A stretch of 64,000 nt of DNA from Streptomyces sp. NBC_00376. GTDB lineage: Bacteria; Actinomycetota; Actinomycetes; Streptomycetales; Streptomycetaceae. The DNA lies in NCBI RefSeq assembly GCF_036077095.1, contig NZ_CP107960.1, positions 8,432,001 to 8,496,000 on the forward strand, read 5' to 3'. The position numbers were made by a program, and so were the translations under genes. The notes under the pieces were generated by a model. That model saw nothing but the letters and a program-made list of their open reading frames with translations, had not been told where the DNA came from and made no database searches. Of the stretch, positions 26,027 to 34,734 are shown in pieces. How positions within the stretch are numbered: position 1 is the stretch's first letter; the number at the start of each line of letters is the position of its first letter.

Positions 26027-26983
26027 TCAGGTGATGTCGTCCGGGGCGAGGTCGGGGCGCAACCGGTGCCAGGAGGGCTGCCGCAGAAGCCCCGCCCTGG
26101 TCCGGCTCGTGTAGCGGACCTCGCCGACCAGGCGTGGCAGGACCCATCGGGCTCCGGCCACGCCCGGTGCGTTGTCGAAGGGGCACTCGTCGATCGCGGC
26201 GACGCGGAGCAGTTCGGCGAGTGTGGTGCGTTCGGTGTCGCTCCATCCGGTGCCGACGCTGCCCACGTACCGCAGGCCGCCTGCATGTGCCTCTCCTACG
26301 AGCAGGGCGCCGGGCAGGCCGGTGAGCCGGCCTCGGCCGGGCACCCACCCGCCCACGATCACATCGACGGTCCGGACGTGCCGGATCTTGATCCACGAGC
26401 GGGACCGGACCCCGGGTTCGTACACCGATGCAAGCCGCTTCGCGACCAAGCCTTCCAGCCCTGCGGTCCGGGTCATCTCCAGCGCCTGCTCGCCGTGCCC
26501 GACGACTGCCGCGGGTGTCGACCAGTGCTTCCCGTCCAGTCCCAGGCCCTCCAGGAGGGTGCGGCGCTCGGTGTACGGCAGCCCGGTCAGGCCGCGGCCG
26601 TCCAGGTACACGGCATCGAACAGAACCAGATGCGCCGGCACCAACAGGGCCATCCGGGCGGCCTTCACTGCGGAGGTCAGTCCCATGCGGGACTGCAGCC
26701 GCTCGAAGTCACTGCGCCCTTCGCTGTCGAGTGCGACGATCTCGCCGTCCAGGACCGCGGGCCGGCCGAGCACGGACCCGAGTGTCGTGAGCTCCGGGTA
26801 GACGGCGGTGATTTCCGCCCCGGACCGGGACCGCAAGACCGTGCTTCCGTCACCCGGCAGGTAGACCATGGCCCGCTGCCCGTCCTGCTTCACCTCGAAC
26901 GCCCAGCGGTTCTTCACGTCCGCAGGCGGCAGACTGCCCGGCGTCGCGAGCATCGGAGCGATCCGCGGCAACCCCATGACCAT
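26027..26983 (-). CDS. ATP-dependent DNA ligase (LigC/LigD ligase-domain type)
   Basis: The 318-residue protein is a stand-alone adenylation plus OB-fold ligase. The nucleophile is Lys32 in FEVKQDGQRAMVY (motif I). Other motifs are VLDGEIVAL (III), LVLFDAVYLDG, EGLVAKRLASVY (IV) and SWIKIRH (V). The OB domain ends PDLAPDDIT. Such ligases work with Ku in non-homologous end joining; LigD polymerase and phosphoesterase domains are absent. A degraded ku lies immediately upstream on the same strand, so the ancestral operon was ku-lig and its Ku partner here is broken. Confidence 0.87.
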   Translation of the reverse strand: MVMGLPRIAPMLATPGSLPPADVKNRWAFEVKQDGQRAMVYLPGDGSTVLRSRSGAEITAVYPELTTLGSVLGRPAVLDGEIVALDSEGRSDFERLQSRMGLTSAVKAARMALLVPAHLVLFDAVYLDGRGLTGLPYTERRTLLEGLGLDGKHWSTPAAVVGHGEQALEMTRTAGLEGLVAKRLASVYEPGVRSRSWIKIRHVRTVDVIVGGWVPGRGRLTGLPGALLVGEAHAGGLRYVGSVGTGWSDTERTTLAELLRVAAIDECPFDNAPGVAGARWVLPRLVGEVRYTSRTRAGLLRQPSWHRLRPDLAPDDIT

Positions 26984-27003
26984 CCTGCTCCGCGCCCGTC
27001 CGT

Positions 27004-27240
27004 TCAGGACGCGCTGCGCTTCCTCGAGGCCGCAGTCTTCTTCGTAGTGGTCTTCTTCACTGTGCGCCTCTTCCGGCCGTGGTCCTCTTCGCGGTGGTCT
27101 TCCTGGCCGGGGCGGCCTTCTTGATCGCGGTCTTCTTGCGCGGTTACATCGTGTGCATGGTCGCGTCCGGGCCGCGACTCTCCCCGGCCGCCTTGACGGA
27201 GGCGTTCAGGGCCGCCATCAGGTCACACTGCTCAGGAGTT
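27004..27240 (-). pseudogene. ku: ku, C-terminal fragment (copy B)
   Basis: The minus strand reads EQCDLMAALNASVKAAGESR, then runs to a TAA. A second frame continues with the Lys/Thr/Ala-rich tail (KKTAIKKAAPARKTTAKR, then KKTTTKKTAASRKRSAS) to a TGA at 27004. This is the basic C-terminal extension of actinobacterial Ku. The core Ku fold is absent. The position directly upstream of the ligase supports the identity. Confidence 0.7.
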
Positions 27241-27360
27241 CGCTCGGTGTCCGGTGGTCCGGGGCATCGCGCCAGGCGTGGAACGCCGCGGTCCCGTCGG
27301 CCGCTTCCCGCAGTGCGGCGGCCGTGGCTTCGATGGTCTCAGGGGTTCTGGTACAAATTC
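27218..27360 (-). pseudogene. unidentified C-terminal coding fragment
   Basis: A minus frame reads TPETIEATAAALREAADGTA, then AFHAWRDAPDHRTPSELLSS and a stop at 27218, inside the ku fragment in another frame. It has good coding character but no start and no recognised family. It probably marks a recombination joint. Confidence 0.35.
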
Positions 27361-27438
27361 CGTGATGCGGTCGCTCTGGGTGAAGGTTGAGCCTCTCAGG
27401 GAGGCACCGAAGTCACCTGAGAACAAGCCGCCATCGAG

Positions 27439-27783
27439 GTGGCTGGGCTCAAAGTCCGGGCCTTGGAAGAGGCCGTGCTCCGGCTGAAGGAGCTGTTGTT
27501 CCCGTCGATCGCGGACGTTGCGGTGCTGTCGGTGGACGTGAATCGTGCCGGCTTTGCTCTCCTATGGAAGCGGGTCCTGTCCTCCCCTTCGTATGCCAAC
27601 TACTACCTCTGCAACGGCGCAGTCATCTCGGCCCACTTCGGCGACACGACGGCGGACAAGGCCGCGAAGGCGACCCTGGCCCGCCTCTACCCGGACCGCG
27701 TCATCGAACAGCTCAACATCGACCACCTCGGCACCGGAGGCGGCGGAATCCACTGCGTCACCCAGCAGCAGCCCGTCGCCTGA
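27439..27783 (+). pseudogene. chimera: transposase-like N-terminus joined to agmatine deiminase C-terminus
   Basis: The last 70 residues are the C-terminal block of agmatine deiminase: SYANYYLCNGAVISAHFGD, LARLYPDRVIEQLNIDHLG and GGGGIHCVTQQQPVA. They include the Cys of the GGGGIHC motif that acts as nucleophile in the intact enzyme. The first 45 residues (MAGLKVRALEEAVLRLKELL, then FPSIADVAVLSVDVNRAGF) do not belong to it and resemble the start of an ISL3-type transposase. The frame is open across the joint, but the deiminase lacks about 80 percent of its fold and cannot work. Confidence 0.75.
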
Positions 27784-28138
27784 CGGCAGCCAGTGGCTGG
27801 CCGGTGCCGCGACGGCAACCGTCGGCGGCGCCGGCCGGACCGCCTCTGTCCGACACAACAGCGGAAAGGCGTGCGGTCAATGGACAGAACCGGCAACGGC
27901 GGGAGCGGGCTGGGGCCGAGGTCAGCAGCACGTCGAACTGTGCCTCGTTGTGGACATCAACATCGCTTCCCATGCCGGGATCGCTCTTTACCGACCGGAG
28001 GCCATCGGTCAAGGCTTTCTTGTCCATCAACAAGGCGCGCTCGTAAGCGTACCGCGTCCCCTGACGACAACCCGGCCGACGGGGCGGTCGACCCGGTAGT
28101 CGTGCCGCGGGCAGCGGCGTCGAGCTGTTCATTGCAAG
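27784..28138. other. no gene seen
   Basis: About 350 bases between two gene fragments. All frames have poor codon usage. The sequence is presumably decayed. Confidence 0.4.
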
Positions 28139-28396
28139 ACACTGCTGGAGCTGCCCGATCCGCCACTGCCCGTGCCGCCGGCCGCGAAGCTGCCGGACCA
28201 TCCGGCCTACCAGCAGATCATGGCGGTGTTCGCCGCGGCCGATATCCCGCTGCGGGCGCGGGTGGTGTGTGAGGCGATGGACTTGCAGATCGCTCCCAGC
28301 CACATCAACAACGTCCGTCTGAAGCTCAAGCGGCTCGCCGAGCGGGGGATCCTGGCCGAGACCGAGCAGGGGCTGTTCACCCTGCCACGGCCGTAG
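28139..28396 (+). pseudogene. winged-helix protein, C-terminal remnant
   Basis: The frame from about 28139 reads TLLELPDPPLPVPPAAKLPD, then AYQQIMAVFAAADIPLRARV and NNVRLKLKRLAERGILAETE, ending GLFTLPRP. It matches the C-terminal winged-helix half of a family of Streptomyces proteins with an N-terminal coiled coil. That half is absent. A related protein that keeps the N-terminal half but lacks the end of the C-terminal part lies at 61566. A shorter intact reading from the ATG-like codon at 28172 is possible. Confidence 0.5.
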
Positions 28397-28561
28397 CCCC
28401 TCCCGTGGGCCGCACCCAGCCCGCTCAGCCCAACCGATAGGCCGAACCGGGCATCACCTCAGGTGCCGCCCTCCGGGGGCGCCCGGTGGCGCCGATGAGC
28501 GCACTCGTCTGCCAGGCCGCCGAGAAACCCCGTTGCGAGTGACCCGCATCGGATGTCTGAT

Positions 28562-28578
28562 TGATCGGTCACCGATCA
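28562..28578. promoter_or_regulatory. perfect palindrome just upstream of the GNAT ribosome binding site
   Basis: TGATCGGT, one central base, then ACCGATCA form a perfect 8-bp inverted repeat ending one base before GGAGAGGG. It could be a repressor operator or an RNA hairpin that controls access to the ribosome binding site. Confidence 0.45.
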
Positions 28579-28589
28579 GGAGAGGGAAC

Positions 28590-29168
28590 ATGAGGACGTC
28601 GCTGCCCACCCCCTCGTTGCACACCGCTCGCCTTCGACTGCGCGCCTTCGAGGACGCGGATGCGAACGGCCTCTTCGCGCTGCACAGCAGTGCCTACGTG
28701 CTGCGCTACTGGGACGCGCCACCGTGGAGCGAACGCGTGCGCGCCGAGAAGTTCATCACGGCTTGCCGGCAGATGGCACAGGAGGGCACCGGGGCGCGGC
28801 TGGCCGTAGATCGTGTCTCCGACGGGGCGTTCATCGGCTGGTGCAGCCTGAACGGGTGGAATCCGGACTACCGCAGCGCGTCGCTTGGCTACTGCTTCGA
28901 CGATGCAGCGTGGGGCCACGGCTACGCGACCGAGGCCGCGCGCGCTCTGCTGCGGTGGGCATTCGACACGCTGGACCTAAATCGCGTCCAAGCCGAGGCC
29001 GATACACGCAACGTGGCTTCTGCCCGCGTGCTGGAGAAGCTCGGCTTCGTGCGTGAAGGGACGCTGCGGGAAGATTGCGTCGTCAACGGCGAGGTCTCTG
29101 ACTCGTGGGTCTACGGGCTGATCAGGCGGGAGTGGCGGCCGTCGTCCGAGCCGGTTTCCGCCCACTGA
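28590..29168 (+). CDS. GNAT N-acetyltransferase (RimJ/RimL type)
   Basis: The ATG at 28590 follows GGAGAGGG and gives 192 residues. The fold is complete: LHTARLRLRAFEDADANGLF at the N-terminus, the beta-4/acetyl-CoA region LGYCFDDAAWGHGYATEAAR, then RVQAEADTRNVASARVLEKL and GFVREGTLRED. RimJ/RimL relatives acetylate protein N-termini or small amines and antibiotics; the substrate here is unknown. A palindrome overlaps the leader. It is monocistronic. Confidence 0.88.
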   Translation: MRTSLPTPSLHTARLRLRAFEDADANGLFALHSSAYVLRYWDAPPWSERVRAEKFITACRQMAQEGTGARLAVDRVSDGAFIGWCSLNGWNPDYRSASLGYCFDDAAWGHGYATEAARALLRWAFDTLDLNRVQAEADTRNVASARVLEKLGFVREGTLREDCVVNGEVSDSWVYGLIRREWRPSSEPVSAH

Positions 29169-29607
29169 GTTCCGTCGCTCGGTACCCGGTATCGGCTAAC
29201 CCCAAGCAACTGATCACGGCGCCTCGTCCACACGCAACGGCGAACTGGATGAAGAGTTGCATACCGTTTTCTGGGGCCGGCTTCGACCAGCTGGTCCGAG
29301 AACGGCCGCAACTGCTGCTCGCCTTCCAGTCCAACCACGGGGGTCACGTCCTCCGGGCTGATGCCGTCATCCACTCGGGCCTGCAGAACAAAGAACGCTG
29401 CCGGCCGCCGAGGTTCACCGCAGTCCGTAACAGGTACCGGGCGACCTACGGCTCCGACATCCTGGGCAGACCGAAGGGCCCATCCCCGCAGCGGAGCTTC
29501 CGGCGCCGAGACCCTGGTCACCGCAATGGTCCTTCCACCGCGAGGACGTGGTTGTAACGTCAGCCGTGAGCCCTCGCAGGGAGGGCCATCAAGGCAGGGG
29601 GAGAACT
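29169..29607. other. no confident gene
   Basis: About 440 bases. A minus-strand stretch near 29270-29400 (VLQARVDDGISPEDVTPVVG) has coding-like composition but no start, no stop context and no recognised family. It is probably a decayed fragment. Confidence 0.35.
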
Positions 29608-29985
29608 GTGTCAGACATTTCCCGGCGAGCACTCTTGGGTGCTACTGGCGCAGTTGCCGCATCGACAATTCTCACGACAACTGGAACAGCACAGGCCGCA
29701 GACACCACGGGCGGCAAGGGCGGGAACACACCACACAGCACTTCGAAGGAGACCGAGACAACCATGGCCGGCGGCAGCCAGACCCTCAAGTACGTGGCAT
29801 ACATCGCGAGTCCCGACATGGAGGTGCTGAACGACGCGACGTTCGGCGTCGGCGCCGACCCCGCCGACATGTGGGCGTATCTCGACGATGCCACGGCACG
29901 CCTCCAGGAGAGACATCCCTCGTATTCCTTCACCCCTCGTCTCGTCCGGTACGACCAGGTCACCACAGAGATACCGCGCCCGTAA
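29608..29985 (+). CDS. Tat-secreted small protein
   Basis: The GTG at 29608 follows GGGGGAG. The 125-residue product starts with a twin-arginine signal (SDISRRALLGATGAVAASTI) and a likely cleavage site after AQA near residue 31. The mature part is small (TLKYVAYIASPDMEVLND, then DPADMWAYLDDATARLQERH) and ends YDQVTTEIPRP. Export through Tat implies folding or cofactor binding before secretion. No enzyme partner is adjacent and the family is not recognised. A strong terminator follows at once. Confidence 0.78.
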   Translation: MSDISRRALLGATGAVAASTILTTTGTAQAADTTGGKGGNTPHSTSKETETTMAGGSQTLKYVAYIASPDMEVLNDATFGVGADPADMWAYLDDATARLQERHPSYSFTPRLVRYDQVTTEIPRP

Positions 29986-29987
29986 CG

Positions 29988-30030
29988 CACGATGCGCCGG
30001 CCCGGCCCCCAGCTGGGCCGGCGCATCGTG
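29988..30030 (+). terminator. intrinsic terminator hairpin
   Basis: CACGATGCGCCGGCCC at 29988-30003 and GGGCCGGCGCATCGTG at 30015-30030 pair perfectly over 16 bp with an 11-base loop, starting 2 bases after the stop of the secreted protein. There is no long T run, as is usual in Streptomyces. Confidence 0.85.
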
Positions 30031-30127
30031 GCGCTGACTGTTGCCGGTACGTGTGTATGGTCGCGGCTCAGGGGGCAAGTCAGCCGGGGCCACGCCCGCT
30101 TCTCCGGACCGCCCCGCTCCCGTTCGG

Positions 30128-30252
30128 CTACCAACGCATCCCGAGCTCATCGAGGTCCGCCCGGCGCTGCTCGGGGAGTTTTGCGGCGCGTTTGCGGACG
30201 TTGTCGAGCCATGTGCCGAGCTTGACCACCACACCCCCGGCAGTGCCGTCCT
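30128..30252 (-). pseudogene. helicase-associated domain, C-terminal remnant (copy 2)
   Basis: The minus strand reads DGTAGGVVVKLGTWLDNVRK, then RAAKLPEQRRADLDELGMRW and a TAG at 30128. This is the terminal helicase-associated repeat of large Streptomyces DEAD/DEAH-type proteins. Only about 40 residues remain. Nearly the same block occurs at 36971 and a shorter one at 8818. Confidence 0.72.
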
Positions 30253-30456
30253 GACGGCCCCCCCAGGCCGTCCTCCGTCTTCAGGCGCTCAGCATGCTTC
30301 CAGGGGCATGGCGCAACCGGCTGGGGGAGATCAGAGGTACCAGCTTCCGGTGCGGCGGTGCCCGCCCCGCAGGATCTACGGCGCGGCCACCCTGGTGAGC
30401 ACCAGGGACAGCGGCTTGTCCGGCGAGGGTGTGGTGGGCTGCTGGGAGAGTGTTGA

Positions 30457-30945
30457 TCAGGCTGTCGCGGTGCGGTCGGAGACGAGGCCAGTGATGGCCT
30501 GGTAGGTGGCCGGCAGGACGTCTCGTCGGTGGGTTCAGCGGGTCAGTTTTTCCAGCGTTTGTGGTCGTCGGGAGCATGTTCAACGGTGATGCGCTTCGAG
30601 GAGTGCTGGTGGCGGGCTCGCAGGCGGGCTTCGTGGACTTCGGGCGGGCTGATCTCGCTCTCCTCCCGGGGCGCGGCCACCGCCTGGCCGGGGTGGTCAC
30701 GGCGGAGCCCGAGTCAGCGGTCGTCCAGGAGCACCTCCACGTCGGAGAAGTGCCGGAAGCAGGCGTCGATGCCTTCGTTGCGTGCGGCGGTCGCGTCGTG
30801 CATCCGGCCAGGCCGCAGGGCGTCAACCCATAACGTGCGGCCTCGGTTGTCGGCGATGACGGTGGCCTTCATCGTGTTCTGCTTCTTCTTGCCCGAGACG
30901 AACGCACGCCGCCCGCCACGTCCGGCAACCGGCTTCGTCTACCAG
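30457..30945 (-). pseudogene. IS5-like DDE transposase, truncated with internal stop
   Basis: From about 30945 the minus strand reads GGRRAFVSGKKKQNTMKATV, IADNRGRTLWVDALRPGRMH and DVEVLLDDRWLGLRRDHPGQ, to HAPDDHKRWKKLTR. TGA at 30535-30537 stands where Trp is expected. The frame then finishes THRRDVLPATYQAITGLVSD to a TGA at 30457. The HARBI1/IS5-type catalytic core is recognisable, but the N-terminus is missing. Confidence 0.78.
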
Positions 30946-31099
30946 GAGGCCGGCGCCTACCCTCACGTCGCCACTCGCCGGACTCGCCTCATCAACCCTG
31001 AGAGCACAATGCGCCATCGAGTCCGCACCACATCACCGAATCGAACGGCCGTCTGGTGAAAGTCGTGTGACGGCCCGCCGCTTCAGGTTTACTCGCATC

Positions 31100-31891
31100 A
31101 TGAACGATCGGACACCCCCAGCGCACAACACCGGCCTGCTGACCGGCAGGACCGTGATGATCACCGGAGCGTCGAGCGGCATAGGCGAGGCCGCAGCGCG
31201 GCTCTTCGCCTCCGAAGGCGCGGCCGTCGTCCTCATGGCCCGTCGCGAGGACCGGCTCAAGGACCTCACCCATGAGATCGAGGCATCCGGCGGACAAGCA
31301 GCCTGCAGCGTCGGCGACGTGACGCGGGCCGACGATGTCGAGCGCGCCGTCGCGACGGCCATCGAACGCTTCGGCCGCCTCGACGGCGCCTTCAACAACG
31401 CCGGCTACGCCGGCTCCACATTCGGCAGATCGCACGAACTGCCGGAAGAGGATTTCGACCGCATCATGGATGTCAATGTACGTGGGACATGGAACTGCCT
31501 GCGCCGTCAGATTCCCGTCATGCTGGACGCCGGCCACGGGACGATCGTCAACACCGCCAGTTCGGCGGGCCTCATCGCCACCGGCGCACCATCCCCCTAC
31601 GTCGCGGCGAAGCACGCCGTCCTGGGCCTGACGAAAGCCACGGCTGCCGAGTACGGGGCGTACGGCATCCGCGTCAACTCCCTGATCGTGGGCACCACCC
31701 GGACGGAAATGATCAACGCGGCGGTGACGGCCAATCCGGCCCTGGAGGAGGCATTCGTCGCACGCCAGATCCAAAAGCGGATGGCCGAGCCGCAAGAGGT
31801 GGCGGAAGCGGCCCTGTGGCTGCTGAGCGACCGCTCCTCATTCGCCACTGGCAGTCATGTGGCGGTGGACGGCGGCATTCTGGCCATCTGA
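31100..31891 (+). CDS. short-chain dehydrogenase/reductase (SDR)
   Basis: The ATG at 31100 gives 263 residues of a classical SDR. The cofactor motif is TGASSGIGEAA, the structural NNAG motif is in FNNAGYAG, catalytic Ser lies in IVNTASSAG and Tyr/Lys in YVAAKHA. The C-terminus FATGSHVAVDGGILAI is complete. Arg residues after the second strand (MARREDRLKDL) favour NADPH. The substrate cannot be deduced. It is monocistronic, between transposase remnants on both sides, which suggests recent shuffling. Confidence 0.9.
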   Translation: MNDRTPPAHNTGLLTGRTVMITGASSGIGEAAARLFASEGAAVVLMARREDRLKDLTHEIEASGGQAACSVGDVTRADDVERAVATAIERFGRLDGAFNNAGYAGSTFGRSHELPEEDFDRIMDVNVRGTWNCLRRQIPVMLDAGHGTIVNTASSAGLIATGAPSPYVAAKHAVLGLTKATAAEYGAYGIRVNSLIVGTTRTEMINAAVTANPALEEAFVARQIQKRMAEPQEVAEAALWLLSDRSSFATGSHVAVDGGILAI

Positions 31892-32084
31892 GCGGCAAGG
31901 GGCCCGGGGCAGCCGACGCCGCCGGGCACCCACGCACGAGCGCCGCCGTGATCGCGGCCACGGAGTTGTCCTGCACAACCCCGTTCACCTTGCCGAGCCC
32001 GAAGCAGCCCGGGAAGCCGGTGACCGCCCTACGGCTCGAGAGCGCGAACGCCATCCGCAAGGGGCGGCCGGAATGGGAAACCGC

Positions 32085-32250
32085 CCGAGCCGTTCGTTGG
32101 ATTCGATGCGAATGCGGGCGATGCGGACGCCGATGCGTATACCGCGCAGCCACTTCCGCGGTTCAGGGATGTCGTTTGCCTTGTCGGCGTGGGGTTCGCG
32201 GGGTTTGGGCCGAAAGACGGTGCGGCGTAATTGACTGCCTGTGCAGGACG
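32085..32250 (-). pseudogene. IS5-family transposase internal fragment
   Basis: The minus strand reads PHADKANDIPEPRKWLRGIR then IRIESNERLGR. This matches the part of IS5-type transposases just before the ERLGRRRWVIERT motif, and the fragment breaks off there. Confidence 0.55.
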
Positions 32251-32306
32251 CCGGCCCGTCCGGGTCCCGGCGGCTTCGGACGGCGCCCGGACGCGTGACG
32301 CACACA

Positions 32307-33332
32307 TCATGCCGACAGGATCCCCAACAGTGCTGCGCCGAACTCCTCGGGGCGTTCCAGGTGTGCCGAATGTCCCGCCCCGGAAACGGCGACCTCCCGT
32401 ACTGAGCCGCCGGCTGCCGCGTACTGGTCCAGGACATGACGGGTCTGCGCCACCATCGGCTGGGCGGGGGTCCCGTCCCAGCCCGGCACCGCGCCGATCG
32501 AGCCCAGGTGTGCCAGGTCGAATATCGAGGTGTCGGAGACGATGACGTCATCCTCTCCGCGTACCCACAACACCGGTGGCTTGGGATCGATCACGTGCAG
32601 GTCGCCGATGCGGAAGTACGTCGGTGCAAGGCAGTTGAGCACCCCGCGGGTGCCTGGCGCGATTCCCGGCCAGGCGGAGGATGGCGCGCTGTCGCCCGGG
32701 TAGTGGTAGTCGCCGGTCCGTGTGGTGAGCATGGAATCGATGTACTCGTCCTCGTGCTCGGGGCGCATCGGCGGCTTGACGTAGCAGGTCGCCAGGACGG
32801 TGCGGGGCGAGAGCGGCGAGTCCTCGGTGCGGTCGCCCTTGGCGAGCAGCTGGACGAACTCGGGGTTGGCCGTGCCGCCGCCCGATCCAGCCCCGTCGGG
32901 GGAGTTGAGGGTGCCGTCCGGCCCTTGCGTCCCGCCGAAGCCGTACGGGGAGACGGGGCTGACCAGGGTCAGTGAACGCACCGCGGCCGGGTGGTCCCGC
33001 AGGTACTGCATGACCACCCCTCCGCCCATGGACCAGCCCACCAGGTGGGGCCGGTCGATTTCGAGGGCGGTGAGCAGCGCGGCGAGATCGTCGGTGTAGT
33101 CGAGCAGTCCGCGTGTCGCGTCGACCGGCAGCGGGTCCGTGCCGCCGAAGCCGCGCAGGTCCATTGCGACGGGGCGGTAGCGCTGCGGGAGTGCGAGCAG
33201 GGTGGTGCGCCAGAAGGCGGAGGAGGAGACGTTGCCGTGGACGAAGACGACCGGTTCGCCCTCGTCCCGGACGTCGAGGATCTGGACGGTCAGCCGGCCG
33301 GTGGAGACGCGGCGGGTGCGGATTGAGGCCAT
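32307..33332 (-). CDS. alpha/beta hydrolase
   Basis: The ATG at 33332 (GAAGGA ribosome binding site) gives 341 residues. The fold is complete: the oxyanion HGN in VVFVHGNVSSSAFW, nucleophile Ser101 in VGWSMGGGVV, an acidic residue in VLWVRGEDDVI, and His321 in GAGHSAHLERPEEF. The long cap region between strands 6 and 7 (GGTQGPDGTLNSPDGAGS) suggests a bulky substrate. It follows the secreted lipase-like gene by 10 bp and the two probably form an operon. Confidence 0.88.
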   Translation of the reverse strand: MASIRTRRVSTGRLTVQILDVRDEGEPVVFVHGNVSSSAFWRTTLLALPQRYRPVAMDLRGFGGTDPLPVDATRGLLDYTDDLAALLTALEIDRPHLVGWSMGGGVVMQYLRDHPAAVRSLTLVSPVSPYGFGGTQGPDGTLNSPDGAGSGGGTANPEFVQLLAKGDRTEDSPLSPRTVLATCYVKPPMRPEHEDEYIDSMLTTRTGDYHYPGDSAPSSAWPGIAPGTRGVLNCLAPTYFRIGDLHVIDPKPPVLWVRGEDDVIVSDTSIFDLAHLGSIGAVPGWDGTPAQPMVAQTRHVLDQYAAAGGSVREVAVSGAGHSAHLERPEEFGAALLGILSA

Positions 33333-33342
33333 GTCGGGTCCT

Positions 33343-34632
33343 TCAGGAGAGCCAGGTGGCGACCTGGGAGATGGCTGCGCTGTGCCAGCCCAGTTCGAGG
33401 TGGTTGGCGGTGGTGATGGTGGCCTTGCCGCCGATCGTGGGGATGCCGGTCGTGTCGAGCGCACTGGAGATGAAGACGACGCCGTCACTGGGTCCGCGGT
33501 TCTCGTTGAAGATGCCGACGATGTCGGGGGATCCGCCGGCCAGTAGATAGGTGGTGACGGAGGCAGGTATCCCGGCGCTGTGCAGCGGTGCGATCAGCGA
33601 TCCGGTGTCGATTGCGGCCTGGATGCCGCTGCCCGCGGTGTAGAAGCCCTGGCCGCCGTAATAGGTCGTGTACCAGTCCTGTGCGGCGCCGTCGACTCCA
33701 TATGTGCCGTCCCAGCGTGCCAGCATCTGGCGCTGGCCGGGATAGTTGTCGTATCCGCCGGAGGGCGTCATCGAGAACTCGGGGTGCGCGGTGTACTGGC
33801 CGTAGCAGGTCATGTGGGAGTGCGGGGAGGGGGCGTTGATCTTTCCTCCGCACTCGGGCCAGACGGAGAAGTCGTGGGCCCAGCCGTGGGCGTACGGGTA
33901 GTCGTAGCCGCCGTTCGGACCGCCGAGCGTGATCAGCTTCCGTACGTCGCCGGCGTATGTCCGCCCCCAGTTCGGCTTCACGGACGATACATACGCGCGG
34001 GTCGACATCTCGCCCTTGCTCCAGCCGACCAGATCGACCTTGCTCACGCCCAGCTTCGCCTTGATGACGGCGATGGCGTCGCCGACGATCTGCGCCTGCA
34101 TCAGGTTGTCGCCCTGCTTGTGTGCGAAGCCGACGGCGAAGACGCGGTGGCCGCGCGCGGACAGAGACTGCATCAGCCCGGTCGATGGGCAGGACAGGGC
34201 TCCGCAGCCGTAGCCGCCCGACTCGCCCGGGTTGGCCCAGGCACGGTCCGCGGTGTCGTTCGCGCCGTGGACGAGGAGGACGGGCGTCGTGCGGGATCCT
34301 GTGTTCCAGCCGGGGGCGGAGTAGAGGAGGAAGCGGCCCGAGGACGGGCGGGAGGCGCCACCGAAGTAGGTGACTCGCTTGCCGTCCTGGTCGCCTCGTC
34401 CGTCCGAGGGATAGCCCTCGGCGCGGAAGCCGCTGGTGGTGTCGAGATAGCGGTCGACACGCTCCCAGCCGTTGGTGACGGTGCCGGCTCCGTAGCTCGC
34501 CTCAAGGGTGAGATACGCGGGTGCTTCGGCGGCCGCGGCGCTTCCGCCGGTGGCCGGCAGCCCGGCCGCCACTGCCAGGAGCAGGGCGGGCAGCAGCCAC
34601 CACCGGCGCCCAGCGTTCCATCTGTACCGCAT
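33343..34632 (-). CDS. secreted lipase/esterase
   Basis: The ATG at 34632 gives 429 residues with a classic signal peptide (RRWWLLPALLLAVAAGLPAT, cleavage near AAAA-EAPAY). The alpha/beta-hydrolase core shows PVLLVHGANDTADRAW and nucleophile Ser205 in VDLVGWSKGEMSTRAYV. The late part has LAGGSPDIVGIFNENRGPSD and a catalytic His candidate in ATITTANHLELGWHS. Several Cys (GCGALSCPS, PECGGK, MTCYG) may form disulfides outside the cell. It resembles Streptomyces secreted lipases of the triacylglycerol-lipase or PHA-depolymerase type. It is the first gene of a two-gene operon. Confidence 0.83.
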   Translation of the reverse strand: MRYRWNAGRRWWLLPALLLAVAAGLPATGGSAAAAEAPAYLTLEASYGAGTVTNGWERVDRYLDTTSGFRAEGYPSDGRGDQDGKRVTYFGGASRPSSGRFLLYSAPGWNTGSRTTPVLLVHGANDTADRAWANPGESGGYGCGALSCPSTGLMQSLSARGHRVFAVGFAHKQGDNLMQAQIVGDAIAVIKAKLGVSKVDLVGWSKGEMSTRAYVSSVKPNWGRTYAGDVRKLITLGGPNGGYDYPYAHGWAHDFSVWPECGGKINAPSPHSHMTCYGQYTAHPEFSMTPSGGYDNYPGQRQMLARWDGTYGVDGAAQDWYTTYYGGQGFYTAGSGIQAAIDTGSLIAPLHSAGIPASVTTYLLAGGSPDIVGIFNENRGPSDGVVFISSALDTTGIPTIGGKATITTANHLELGWHSAAISQVATWLS

Positions 34633-34734
34633 GTCCCTGCCTCCTTGGCCACGATGCCGATGCGACGCACACGCTAGGGAAGGGGCTACAGGGGAGGGGA
34701 TGTATGTGGACCACACAAGGGGAACGGTCCGTAT

